Assembly: GCA_964035795.1 (NCBI GenBank)
Contig: OZ038321.1
Coordinates: 18,107,209 to 18,171,208, forward strand
DNA: 64,000 nucleotides
Source: Pterobdella sp. o SKG-2022
Lineage: Eukaryota; Annelida; Clitellata; Hirudinida; Piscicolidae
Direction of reading: 5' to 3'
Shown here: piece by piece, positions 48,201 through 60,500 of the stretch
How positions within the stretch are numbered: the first letter of the stretch is position 1
How the letters are laid out: each line of letters starts with the position of its first letter
Position numbers and translations under genes: made by a program
Notes under the pieces: model-generated
The model's database searches: none
Told to the model about the DNA's origin: nothing
The model's input: only the letters and a program-made list of their open reading frames with translations

Positions 48201-50817
48201 GAATTTTTCAAATATATTTGTAGATAAGTCTTCATGTATTTTGGGATGTTTTGAAAATGTTTATTGGTTTTCGTTTATAAATAGTTTTATTTTACTACTT
48301 TTAATAAGTTTGAAAAAAATATAATATTATTGACTTATTTTTTAAATAAAAGATTCAAAAATATTGTATCTGACTGATAATAATCTTTTCATTTACTTTT
48401 TTTTTACTTTAATATATTTGTTATTTTGAAAAATTGATTAGGTCTAGCTAAAGTTAAAAAATTTCAAATTACTTCTTCTCCAGAAAGGTTTCGAGGTTTT
48501 AGGCATAACTGAAGAGGAGAAGATGAGTTTTTACAAAACAACATGCGCTGTGCTACATTATGGAGAAATGAAGTTCAAGCAAAAGCCTAGGGAGGAACAG
48601 GCTGAAGCTGACGGGACTTCAGGTAGTTAGAAATCTTTATTATAAAAATAAACACAGGATTATAATAATGTTTCAGCAAAAACACTTCATTGGTGAATCA
48701 TTCAAATAAACTCTTTAAAACTATTCTTTATTTTCTATTTTAGCTTTAATAACGTAAAAGCTATTTTAATGGAAATTTCATTAATGCGTTCGTATTTATT
48801 ATTCAGAGGCAGAAAAGGTTGCATTTTTGATGGGTGTGAACTGCACTGATCTGCTTAAATGTCTCCTCACGCCTAAAGTCAAAGTGGGGAACGAGTACGT
48901 CACTAAGGGACAGAGCAAAGATCAGGTTTAGTGAGCCATTCATTCTATAAAACTGAACTATTTTGAAGTTACATAATAAATTTAATTGGAATTTCACAAT
49001 GATTCAGGTTGTTTATGCAGTGGCTGCTTTAGCAAAAGCTATTTATGCAAGGATGTTTCTTGCGTTAGTCGCTAGATGTAACAAGACACTTGATACCAAA
49101 TCAAAAAGGCAGTATTTTATTGGTGTTCTTGATATTGCAGGATTTGAAATTTTTCAGGTAATTCAAAAATCTTTTCATTTCAAAAATAAAATAAAATATA
49201 TTTATTATCAATTTGCAGTACAATACTTTTGAGCAACTGTGCATCAACTTCACCAATGAGAGACTGCAACAGTTTTTCAATCACCACATGTTTGTGCTGG
49301 AACAGGAAGAATACAAAAAGGTTCCTAAAAAGTACTTTATAAGATTTTGAAATTTTCAATCAGTTTTTTAAATTCTCAGGAAGGAATTCATTGGGAGTTC
49401 ATTGACTTTGGAATGGATTTGCAGCAGTGCATTGACCTTATTGAAAAAGTATTATACAAAAACTTTAAAAATAGTGACTAATATTTTTGAATAAATAAAC
49501 CATTTCACGTTTCAAGCCCATGGGAATAATGTCAATTTTGGAAGAGGAATGTATGTTTCCAAAGGCTTCTGACAAAACCTTCCTCGCAAAACTGTATGAC
49601 AATCATTTAAAAAAGTCGCCAAATTTCGCTAAACCTAAACCTGTGAAGAATGTTCGTTTCGAGCCTCATTTTGAAATCTACCACTACGCCGGAACAGTTA
49701 GTGAAGCTTCAGTTTTAGAAAAATTTTTTTAAAAATACGTTTCATTAATATAAAAAGTGATGCATTTTAATGCCCAAACTATATTCCAGGTGGCTTATAA
49801 CATCCAAGGCTGGTTAGACAAGAACAAAGACCCTATTCAAGAATGTGTGATTGAGCTAATGCAAAACTCTAAAGAAGCTCTCGTTTCAAGCTTCTTCAAA
49901 GAACCCGAGAATGGTGAGTGTGGGAAGTTTAAGAAATTGAATAAAAGTTTGCTCATAACAGGCTTAAAATCAAATAAAAAATTATACATAATAAATTTCG
50001 ACATTTTAAAGATGGAACAAAGAAAAAGAAAAAAGGATCTGCATACCAAACCATTTCAGCCACCCATAGAGTAAGTTACGAGTTTAAATAAATTTTATTC
50101 AAATTGATTATTATCGTTCATATTTAAAGGAGCAACTAAATAAACTGATGGCAAATCTCAAAACAACCCACCCTTCTTTTGTGCGTTGTATTATCCCAAA
50201 CGAACAAAAAAAGCCAGGTGAAATAAACTTATATCTAGATGCTAACTTATTCCTACTTTTCAAAAACTTTTTGTTGAATTTTGATAAAAATTTGATATTT
50301 TAAAACTATATTCATTATTAATAAGTGCATAGAAATAAAGAGTTCAACATGGTTTCGTAGGATTGATTGAAGCTGATCTGGTGTTGCACCAATTACAATG
50401 TAATGGTGTGTTAGAAGGAATTAGAATTTGCAGGAAAGGCTTTCCTAACAGGATTGTTTATTCTGAGTTCAAACAAAGGTAAATTATAAATTGAAATATG
50501 AAATTTTCTCATACATTCTTTTTTAAAATACCAATAAAATCTTTAAAAAATCTCAATAGGTATTCGATTCTGGCTCCAAACGTGATTCCCGAGGGCTTTG
50601 TTGATGGCAAGATTGTCAGTGAAAAAGTATTGGGAGCTTTAGATTTAGATCCAAACGATTATAGACTTGGTCATACTAAAGTGTTCTTTAAAGCTGGAGT
50701 CTTGGGACTTTTGGAAGATATGAGAGACGATAAATTGAAAAATATAATATCTAACTTTCAAGCAAGAATAAGAGGGTACTTAATCAGAAGAAACTATCAA
50801 AAACTTATTGATCAAAG
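45220..50817 (+). CDS. Mhc: Myosin motor domain and IQ region
   Basis: All key motifs are intact: N-terminal [21 protein letters not shown]-loop GESGAGKT (about residues 174-181), switch I NNNSSRF (about 235-241), switch II DIAGFE (about 459-464), relay region [20 protein letters not shown], Lys-rich loop 2 [10 protein letters not shown] (about 627-636) and the reactive-thiol helices [16 protein letters not shown] with Cys at about 688 and 698. The converter and light-chain binding part follows ([15 protein letters not shown]). Exons are mostly 60-260 bp; the one carrying NQSMLIT is only 28 bp (46551-46578). Confidence 0.95.
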
Positions 50818-53800
50818 GTTTTATATTACTATGAAAAATTCTAAATGATAATGAAGACTAACTAATGCATTCTTTTTCAAGGATGGCACTCAGTGTCATA
50901 CAACGTAACATAAGAATGTGGATATCTGTGAAGAACTGGCAATGGTGGAAACTGTACACTCGCGTTAAACCATTGCTCAGTATTGCAAAACAAGAAGATG
51001 AATTTAAAAAACAACAGCAAGAATTCGAAAAAACAAAAGAAGAATTAAATAAGGTTATTTTTCTATAATCTATCATATCAGTTTGGTTTAACATTATTAT
51101 ACTTTGAAATATTCAGATTACCAAAAACAAAAAAGAATTAGAAGAACAAAACGTAGTGTTGCAAAAGGCCAAAGAAGATCTCTACTTGCAACTACAAGCT
51201 GAACAAACTAATGTAGCTGATATGCAAGAAAAAATTGCTCAATTAGTTAATCAAAAAGGAGACTACCATGAACAAGTTAGAAACGGAATACAACATTAGT
51301 TGCATTTCTGAAATTGCCATAATGGTTATCTTAAATGAAAATCAATGGTTACTATCGCAACTATGCTAATTAAGTACATTTATAAATTTCAGATAAAAGA
51401 ATTGGAAGAAAAACTGAGCCATCAAGAAGAACTGAATGAAAGTCTTGAAAATGCCAAAGAAAAGTTAGAAGAAAGCATATCTAAAATGAAAACTGAAATT
51501 GAAAATGTCGATACATCGTTAAAAAAAGCTGAACAAGAGAAACAAAAGAAAGATGCTCAGATTAAAGCTATGACCGAAAATATAAGTGCGCAAGAAAATT
51601 TAGTTGCTAAGTTGCAAAAAGAGAAAAAGAATGCAGAAGATGAAGTAAAAAATCTGCAACAATCTTTGTCGACTGAAGGAGAAAAACTTGCCAGTGTTTT
51701 GAAAGCAAAAGCCAACCTAGAAAGAACTTTGGATGAGGTGACCTTTAACATACGAAAATTAATCGTAAAAAACTTGTTTTCAATAATTAAAAAAAAATTA
51801 TTTTTTAGTCAGAAGAAAACTTAGAACGAGAGAAAAAAGTGAGAGCCGATGTAGAGAAGATCAGAAGAAAATTAGAGACGGAAATTAAACAACTTCAAGA
51901 AGCTTATGAAGAACTAGATAGGATTCGAACAGATCTAGAATCTAAAAACAAAAAGTTAGTTTAAATCTATGAAATTTTTTATAAAGTTAATATTTTTTTT
52001 AAAACTATGTTTCACTTTTTAGGAATGAGTCAGAACTAGTAAGTCTTAATTTAAAGTTGGAAAGCGAGCAGAGCCAAGTAAGTCAGTTGCAAAAGAAAAT
52101 CAAAGAACTTCAGGTATGAATACAAAATTCAGATACAAAAGATGTGAAAATCTAAAAAACTTGAGTTGAAATATAAATTTTAAAATGATTAAAGTTGACT
52201 TTTAAATGTTTGTAAACACCATTCAATATAAACATCTATAATATTACCAACACCACTAGAAATGCCTAAAAGCGCTGAAAAACTTGATGTACTTTCAAAT
52301 ATACCATTTATAATACTTCAACTTTGAGATTTTAAACTAATTTATTTTCTATCACTAGGCCAGAATAGCTGACTTGGAAAATGATTTGGAAAACGAAAAA
52401 GCATCAAAATCAAAAGTAATAATTTTTTGGAACATTGATTAAAGTGTAAGCCTACGAACATAATGACGAAATTATAGCAAATGATTTATGAGTGTATAAA
52501 CGCACGAATCTTTTCAATTTTCTAAGAAATGATCATCAGGTATTATCTAATGGTGATGTTTTAGCGAATCGAAAAGCTTCGTGCATTTATATACTTATAA
52601 GCCATTGTTTTTAAGTATTGTTTTTACCAAGGTTTTTCAACTGAAATACTTATGAACTGTTTCAAACATATATTGTATTTCGAAGACCGAAAAGCAAAAG
52701 CTAGAGTTGCAAAGAACTTTGGATGAATTGACATACCAATTAGAAGAAGCTGGAGGTGCGAACCAAGCACAAATCGACATCAACAGAAAAAGGGAAGCTG
52801 AACTAGTAAAGTTGAGGAAAGATATTCAAGAGCTGCAAATTCAAAATGAAATGAAAATTTCTTCTTTAAAAAAGAAACAACAAGAAGCTTTGAATGAATT
52901 CAGCGACCAATTAGAACAAGTGCAAAAGGATAAACACAAGTTTGGTTGTTGTTTAAAAAAAAGAAAATTTTTGATAAATCTATTTATTTACTAGAGCTGA
53001 TAAAGAAAACCATTCTTTAAAAAACGAAATTGAAGACTTGAAAAATCAAAATGAAAGTTTTTCAAGAAGCAAGGTTCATACAAATTATAAAATTTCCAAG
53101 TTTAAAGTTAATTTTTGCATTCGTATTTTTTCAGCTTTCAGAAGAAAGGAATGTGAAAGATCTAGAAAACCAACTCAACGAAATGTCACAGAAGTTAGAC
53201 AAAGCTCTCAATGATATTATGGATGTTGAAATGGACAAATCAAAAGTGAATGAAACATGTTATACTATTTAAAATTTTAAAATTTTAATGTTAAACGTTT
53301 AATTTTCAGCTTTCTAGTGAACTTAATGAAAAGTTTAAAAAACTCGAAGATAGCCAAACAATGATACAGCACTTAAACAATATGAAAAGTAATTTGAATA
53401 ATAAACAAGAAGAATTGAGTCAACAATTAGAAGATGAAGTCGCATATAAAAACAAAATATTGAAAGAATATAAAAAATGTCAAATTGAATTAGAAGAGTT
53501 GAAATCGCAGTTTGAAGAAGAACAAGAAAGCAAAGCTTCTTTTCAAAGGAGTTTGCACAAACAACAAACAGAAGTGAGACATTTATATTCACTCTATAGT
53601 CACTCTTTATAACTTTGATTTTGAAACATTTTAAATGTTGAAATGTTTGCTCAGCTGCAGAACATGAAAAGGCAATTAGAAAACGAGGCAACGTCGGTGA
53701 ACGCTTCTCGTTTAGCAGAAATGGAACGCAAACATGCACAAAGAGAGGCTGAGTTGGAAAATCAACTTGAAATAATGACGAGTAAATATCAAACAACGGA

Positions 53801-56088
53801 GAATATAAAGCACAGATTGCAAAATGAGCTTGATGATATGTCAACAGAAATCGAAAAGGTCATTTAATTAACGATTTGAATCAAACACTTTTATTAACTA
53901 AATTATAACACCAAGATTTCGTAAGCTGAACTCTCATTATCAAGTATACAAGTTTGTATACTTCATAATGTGAGTTCAACTTACGAAATCTTGGTGTTAT
54001 AATTTAGTTAATAAAAGTGTTTGATTCAAATAGTTTTTTTAATAGGCTAATTTAGTTAGTCATTGAATAAAAGCAGTTAAATTTTATCAAAACTTTAATA
54101 AAAATTTTCAGGTCAATAGTTTTGCTTCACAAGCTGAAAAAAGACAAAGAGTATATGAAAGATCTATTCAAGACTGGAAAAAGAAATTTGAAGAATTACA
54201 AGTATTTTGTTTTAATCAATAAAAATAAAATAAAAAAATTTAATCAACAATTCAGGCTGAATTAGAATTAAGTCAGACGGAGTACAGACAAGCCCAAGCT
54301 GAAATTTACAGATTGAAAAACGAAATTGAAGATGAAAAAAGCTCAATGGAAACATTGAAAAAAGAGAATGCTCATCTTCATGGTAAACTCGCTTCATTAA
54401 ATAATTGCAATTCAAACATACTTGACACTTTACAGAGTCTTTTGATGAAATGAGTGAGTTGTTGAATGATGGAGAAAAGAAAAGATACACTTTAGAAAAA
54501 TCTAAAAAACAACTCGAAATAGAAATAGATAACTTACATTCAACCATTGCTGAGTATGATACAAACTTCAGCAGAGAACAAGCTAAATACCAGAGAGCAC
54601 AAAGTGATCTTCTTGAAACGAAGCAAAGTGTTGAGTACAAAATCAGAGAAAAAGAGGAAGAATTTGAAAACACCAGGTGATGAATATTATAATAGAGACA
54701 TTTTAGACAACTATTTTCTTGTTTCAGACGTAATCATTTGAAAGCTTTGCAATCAATGCAAGCTAGTCTTGAAGCAGAAACTAGAGGAAAAACAGAAGCT
54801 TTGAAAGCTAAAAAAAAGCTTGAAACGGTAGTTAATGAGCTAGAAACTTCAATAGATGATTCAAATAGGCACAGAGCTGATTCCGATAAATTAGTCAAAA
54901 AACTTCAAAGTCAAATTTACGAGCTTGAAACGGAAGTAAATTTTAAATAAAAAAAAACTCAAAGACTTTGTTAATGCTATTTGTTTTTTACAGATAACAA
55001 ACCAAACTTCTACAACTAATGAGTATAAAAACTTGTGTAGCGAGCTCGACAAAAAGATTAAATATCTTACAATTGAATTAGAAGAAGCATCTCCCAAAGT
55101 AATGACTTTAGAGAGGTCTAAAAAAGAACTAGAAGGGGAATTATATCAATATGAAGAAACTCTTCGGGATCTCAGAAACGAAAACAGCAATTTATCCATG
55201 CTCAAAAAAAATCTTGAAAATAGTATAGAAGAGTTAAGGGTTTGTTTTATATATAAATCTTTTAAAAAATATCTCTTATCACTAAATGTTGTTTCCAGAC
55301 TGAAACAGAATCCCATGGTTTGGAACTGAGGCAATTTGAAGATTCCAACACAAAAACACTCAATGAATTAGCCAGAGTGAATGAAGAATTAAAACGAGAA
55401 AAAGAATTCATCAATAGAATAGAAAGAGAAAAAAGGTCTTTGGAGCAAAACGTTGGTGAAATACAAGAAAGATACGATGACCTAGAAAATAGTTTCCACA
55501 AAAATGAAAAAAAAGTATCACAGAGATTAGAAACCAGAATAGCAGCTTTGGAGTTAGAACTAGAAAGTGAGCAAAAGCATCGACACGAAACCGAGAAGAA
55601 CCTCAGGAAACAAGAGAGATTGGTGAAAGACATGATAATGCAAGCTGAGGAAGACAAGAAAACACAAGAAAAGCTGTATGAGAGCATTGAGGAGCTGAAC
55701 AGACGTCTAAGAGTGTACAAACAACAGCTTGAAGATTCGGTAAATATAGTTGAAGTATTTTGTTGAAAGTATATTTATCCAAACTAATAGCTTAGCATGT
55801 ACTCGAAAATATAAATTTTAGTCTATTTGTTAAAAATCTTATTTTTTTTTAAATTTTCACAAATAGGAAGAAATTGCTTCGGTGAATCTAGCGAAATATC
55901 GGAAGGCTCAGCAAGAGTTGGAAGAGGCAGAAGATAGGGCTGACAATGCTGAATCAGACGCTGCGAGATTGCGTACGAAAACCCGATCTTCAGCTTCATC
56001 TGTGCGTGAAGTCCCATACAACAACTCATCTTTCACCACGTGCATTTACTCCCCCAGCCGCCAATCTCTTGGGGTAAGAAGTCTTTAG
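45220..56088 (+). CDS. Mhc: Class II (muscle-type) myosin heavy chain
   Basis: Thick-filament ATPase motor of muscle. Thirty-eight exons join in phase to 1951 aa: 45220-45408, 45466-45609, 46219-46375, 46551-46578, 46864-46957, 47059-47169, 47521-47584, 47751-47852, 48017-48120, 48484-48622, 48807-48925, 49008-49157, 49219-49320, 49380-49448, 49517-49696, 49790-49913, 50012-50070, 50130-50217, 50361-50478, 50560-50817, 50882-51053, 51117-51275, 51393-51737, 51809-51954, 52023-52113, 52359-52415, 52686-52939, 52995-53073, 53135-53245, 53310-53573, 53655-53858, 54112-54201, 54256-54382, 54436-54676, 54728-54935, 54994-55239, 55299-55739, 55867-56088. The SH3-like N-terminus, motor, IQ region and rod are complete, and the length is normal for the family. 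Donor GGG|GTAAGA at 56073 allows a second C-terminus (56264-56314; 1963 aa). I see no mutually exclusive exon clusters of the insect or scallop type. Confidence 0.95.
50882..56088 (+). CDS. Mhc: Myosin light-chain region end, S2 and coiled-coil rod
   Basis: From [20 protein letters not shown] onwards the protein is a continuous heptad coiled coil rich in Glu, Lys and Leu, as expected for S2 and light meromyosin. Typical family segments include [37 protein letters not shown] and [20 protein letters not shown]. The non-helical tail contains [15 protein letters not shown] and ends GVRSL if the last exon is read through. The introns in this part are short and every junction keeps frame. Confidence 0.93.
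53875..54030. repeat. 156-bp near-perfect palindrome in a myosin intron
   Basis: Two 78-bp arms (53875-53952 and 53953-54030) are reverse complements with only about three or four mismatches and a centre loop of about two bases (TATACAAGTTTGTATA). It occupies most of the intron between exons 53655-53858 and 54112-54201. It looks like a foldback or MITE-type element. In RNA it would form a long hairpin. Confidence 0.93.
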
Positions 56089-56113
56089 TCGTTGTGTTTG
56101 TAAATTTAAATAT

Positions 56114-56144
56114 AATAAAATTTATGAAATTTATTTAAAATAAA
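56114..56144 (+). terminator. Poly(A) signals for the read-through myosin form
   Basis: AATAAA at 56114-56119 and again at 56139-56144, directly after the stop codon at 56088 and inside the intron that the longer form would remove. Confidence 0.55.
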
Positions 56145-56263
56145 TTCAATTCTTGAACCTAATGGAGATTTTTTTCTTTATGTTCGTGTTTCTATGAATT
56201 TTTTCATTCATTTATTTTCATATTTTTTTTTGTATTGTGAACTTCATATTCATATTTCAACAG

Positions 56264-56314
56264 AGGGGCATTTCATTGTCATCAAGAGAGCGTGTCTCAA
56301 CATTTTATGAGTAA
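56264..56314 (+). CDS. Mhc: Alternative last exon of myosin heavy chain
   Basis: After the acceptor ATTTCAACAG at 56263, an open segment reads RGISLSSRERVSTFYE and stops with TAA at 56312-56314. Joining it to the donor at 56073 (phase 0 both sides) replaces VRSL with this tail. The donor GTAAGAAG is strong. A separate AATAAA at 56489 could serve this form. Confidence 0.6.
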   Translation, partial: RGISLSSRERVSTFYE

Positions 56315-56488
56315 TTCTCAAAATGAAGAAACATTTGAAGCTTTGACGAAAATGTTTTTCAAAATTTTCGATGCTTATTTTGGCAAATTTATGATCTAAA
56401 GGTATTTTAATAAGAAATGACTAATTTTAAAATTAATATATCAAAATTTCGTGTCTATAATTTATAACAAGAATATACCTTTTATGAT

Positions 56489-56494
56489 AATAAA
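56489..56494 (+). terminator. Poly(A) signal for the spliced myosin form
   Basis: AATAAA about 175 bases after the alternative stop at 56314. Confidence 0.45.
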
Positions 56495-56499
56495 TTCGG

Positions 56500-57508
56500 T
56501 TTTATGATTACATAAACTTAGAAATTGCATGTAAGTTAATCTTAAAATCCAAGCAACATTGCTTAAGCTTTTATTGTTTTTCACCATCTAATAAATTCAG
56601 CTTGTTCTTTTTCTACCCTGAATTTTCATTTACTTTTTGAATTGGTAAAATGCCTGAAGTTAAAAATGGCTGATGTGCAGTAAAAGAATATTGGATGGAT
56701 GCGTAATTGATTCGCTGTGTTGCATTCTTTCGAGTTTTATGTTAGATCTTTAGATGTTCGAATAAAACGTTAAACTACTATTTATTTGTAAAAAAATTTC
56801 TAGCAAAAGAAATCACTCAGCTTCTAATTATCTAATGTATAATACTTAAAATATGGACTATAACTTCTTATATCGTCGATAGTGAAAGAAATTTTAAAAT
56901 CAAAATATCATGCACTAGTTAGGCCAAAACATTTACAAATTTTAAAGTTATTTATTGCTGAATGTTTATGCACAGACATCAAAAGAATAGGAGTATTAAA
57001 ATATAGATTCATAATTATAAACTACAAGTTTGTAGATTCAGAATGAGCAAAAGGTTTGTTAAGGTTTTAAAACTTCATAAAATAAATGAAAATTTGTTTT
57101 ATGTTTTATCTAATATTTGACTTCAATAGGAACTAAAAACAAATATCACACTAAACAAACGTACCTATCACGAATAATTGCTATGTGGTTTAAGGTTAAT
57201 TATCGCGCTCACTATCTCTAACAAATAGCAAATAGTAAAATTTAATAGTTGGATCATAATGAAAGTTTCGAAAATAAATTACATCCAAATGTAAACTTCA
57301 ATCAATATTCACACTTTTTTTGAAGAAAATAAGACTTGAAGAAAGATTACTTCGGAATTTGCGCATACCAAACTTAACATAATTTTTGAAATATCTTGTT
57401 TTCAATAATTTTAGAACCAAAAAAATACTTCAAATAAACTTTCTCACAGGCTTCGTTTCAAATGCTAAAAGCTAACATATGGTACAAGAAGGAATCTACA
57501 AGTTAAAT
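56500..57508. other. Spacer between convergent myosin and complexin genes
   Basis: About 1 kb of AT-rich 3' flanking DNA. No exon is recognised on either strand. It should include the complexin 3' untranslated region on the minus strand; TTTATT (AATAAA in complement) occurs near 56950. Confidence 0.5.
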
Positions 57509-60500
57509 CTATTGCAACTGGCATTTGTCGCTCGCTCCTGAAACAGTGGTCATTACTGTGCCTGGCAAGTCCTTCACTCTCTCCTTCAAGTCGTCCAAGT
57601 TTTTCGGGAATCCTGCAGCACCTGTCAATGTAAATTGATGCTTAGGCATATAGTTTTAACTAAAATTGAAAAAAATTTTTAATCAAAATGAACTGTAGAA
57701 GAAAGTTATAATAAAAAGAGAATAGAAAATAATTTCAAATAATTGCTTCTACCCTTCAAAATAGTTTCCAATTTTGTGGCAGAGCCATATGACAAGACCA
57801 ACTCATTTGTCAAAACGAGTTCAATTTCCAATAAAAAAGCATATATGGGTAACTCCACTGTACGCATAGAACTTAATGATAATCATGGATGACCTTTTGA
57901 ATGTACAAAGTTTGATTTTTTTAGTATTGGGAAACGGCTGTAAAAGTTTTTTTTCCGATGAATTTGCAAATTATTCGAATGAGAATATTGAAAAAACATA
58001 GCTTTTATTCCCAAAATAAACTGTTTTTAGAAAAAAACTAAAAAAGTAGCGGTTGCAAGTGAGAATATACATTGTTTCCATTAAGTACTTTAGAAAGCCA
58101 TTGATACTGATGAATGATCACCAAAATTGTTGTTGATGGCGTGTGTTAAGCAGATGATAGTTCCACGTTATGCCACCTGCAGTATTTTTCCCACTTATGT
58201 TTCGTTTCAAATAACTTATGATATTCATCTTCTCTTTCATAATGTAATTTTGCTATGGACACATTATAACTTCATATGGAAGTTTGGCAAATGAGTAGGC
58301 GATCATTTAGGAAAATTTATTATAGTTTCTGAAAGCTCATAATGCCCATTTTTCTCCAATTTTAATTTTTATGGTAAAGCGCGTTTTTCGAGCAATATGT
58401 CTAATGTTATATGAAATACAGTTCTCATTTTATTTTCGCAATAAATGAAAAAATAATGAAACTTTTTGCAGTATAAAATTTTCACGGAAATTTTTTTCTG
58501 TTTCCTTTTTAAACACAGTTTTGAAAAGTGATAATTAGACTGAACATTGAAGCGAAAGTTCAACGATATTAAGACGTTACTTGTTTGATATACTTAGAAA
58601 CTACAAAACTGCCTCTCGTTAAAAGAAAATGTTTCAATTGATTTTAAATAGAATTTAAAAATTTATTTTGTTTTTTATTTTCAAAAAAACTCAACTTTAT
58701 AATGAGACTCATCAGAGTGTATAAAAGATAAAAACAGAAAGCATAGATTGAATCCCATATAACTTCTTGATACTATAAGTAACTTTTTAAAATATTTTTT
58801 TTCCAAAAATTAGCTAAAATTTTTTATAAGAAATTTTATATTTTAATTTATAAGAATCATTTCACAATTTCAATGAATTATGATAAAGTTTGCTACTTTC
58901 TTGAAAAAACATGCAGTCTCTAAAATACTATCATTCATGTTTTGAATTAATATGTGACTGATTTGAACGATTTTTGAAGTTGGAATTTAGTTAAAATTTC
59001 TTTATTTAATGAAAAAAATTGAAATATAATCGAAAAATAGAATTTATTTGTTTGAGTTTTTTCAACGAGTAGATATGTTTTGTCGTGCCATCAATATCTC
59101 GAAGGCATCCGAGATACAATCATGAAAAAGTTGTTCGTGTTGAAGAACAACACAGATTTTATCCATCACATTTGATTTTAAATTTAGATTTTCAGGAAAT
59201 TTTTAAATAAAAAGTTAGAAAAATAGTTGTTTTTAAATAATTATTTGTTCAAACAAATGTTAAACGGTTTTTTCGTAAATAAATTATTGGTACTTGAATT
59301 AGGTTTTAGAGTTTGAAAAAAATCTATTTAAATTAATTTTTAAAATAAATTTAATTTAGAATTTAAGATGTTTGATGTAATGGAAATGTCATTTGTGTTA
59401 GCTGGTTCATTAGAACTTAAATGGAGTTTTTGATGAAAAGACAACTTTTTCTAAGACACACCATCTCACCATAAAACTCCTCAAAGTGACAATAATTAAA
59501 TTTATATTTCACATAATAATGAATTCGAAAGAAAAATTTTTTTGATTCTACTTTTACAGAGAGAAGTTTTCAAATCTTTTTTTATTGAAAAAATTAATCA
59601 AATTTAAATTTCACTTAGAAGTGAGAATTTTTTCAAAATCATGGAAAGATTTGAAAAACTTTTGAAGCAATTTTGAAAAGTTTTTGATGTTTCCATGATG
59701 AAATATAGCACCAATAATTTGTTTTTCTTGCTCACGTGTTATTCATATCTGCCTTGAGTCAAAAAGAAAAACTTATTGGATAAAGTGAAATTTTCAAAAA
59801 TTTATTGTTCAAATTTAATTCTTAATTAAAATATTTTTTCCAAATAGTAAATAAATGTTGACAAAAATTGTTGGTAGCAGTGTTCACAATTGAAAATATA
59901 AATGACCTCATGAGCAAATCCAAATGATTTCCAGCCTCGTGTTATACATCTTTATACGTGTGAATTCACAGTTTCAATTCCCGTATATTTTATTTCTTTT
60001 TGAGAATTTAATTTAGTTTTACGAATTTTAAAACCACGATATATTTTTTAAATCTTTTAACACATGTCAGTTTTTCACTAGAAATATAATTTTTCAAGGT
60101 TTTTAAATGTATTTTAAAACATTAAGTTTCAAAAACACACGGGCATGGAAAACTTCCATAGGTCAAACTCCTATGAATCACAGCCACTGAATTGTACATA
60201 ACAAAAACTTTTTGTATTTATTAAATATAGATAGAAAGAGTTTTCCCATCGTAACTTCATTCATTTTGGATTTTATCATATTTTTATGTAGAAATTTCGG
60301 CCATTACACATTACAGCGGGAAACTGACTTCCTGACAGAGATGTTGATTGATGTGATACAAATCCCCATTGGAACCACGCGAAAAATACCTCAATGTTTG
60401 CATAGAATTAACTTTTAAACATGAAAACTAATCAAAGATCCTAAATTTTTCAATAAAATAATTTTTTCTCGATCAAGACCCCATAGACTGCAGCTTTAAA

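Noticed and set aside
53335..53844. 169-codon minus-strand open frame inside the myosin gene
   Set aside because: It is the antisense of coiled-coil exons rich in GAA/CAA/AAA, which leave long stop-free complements. The same applies to the minus-strand frames at 54212-54673 and 55262-55720.
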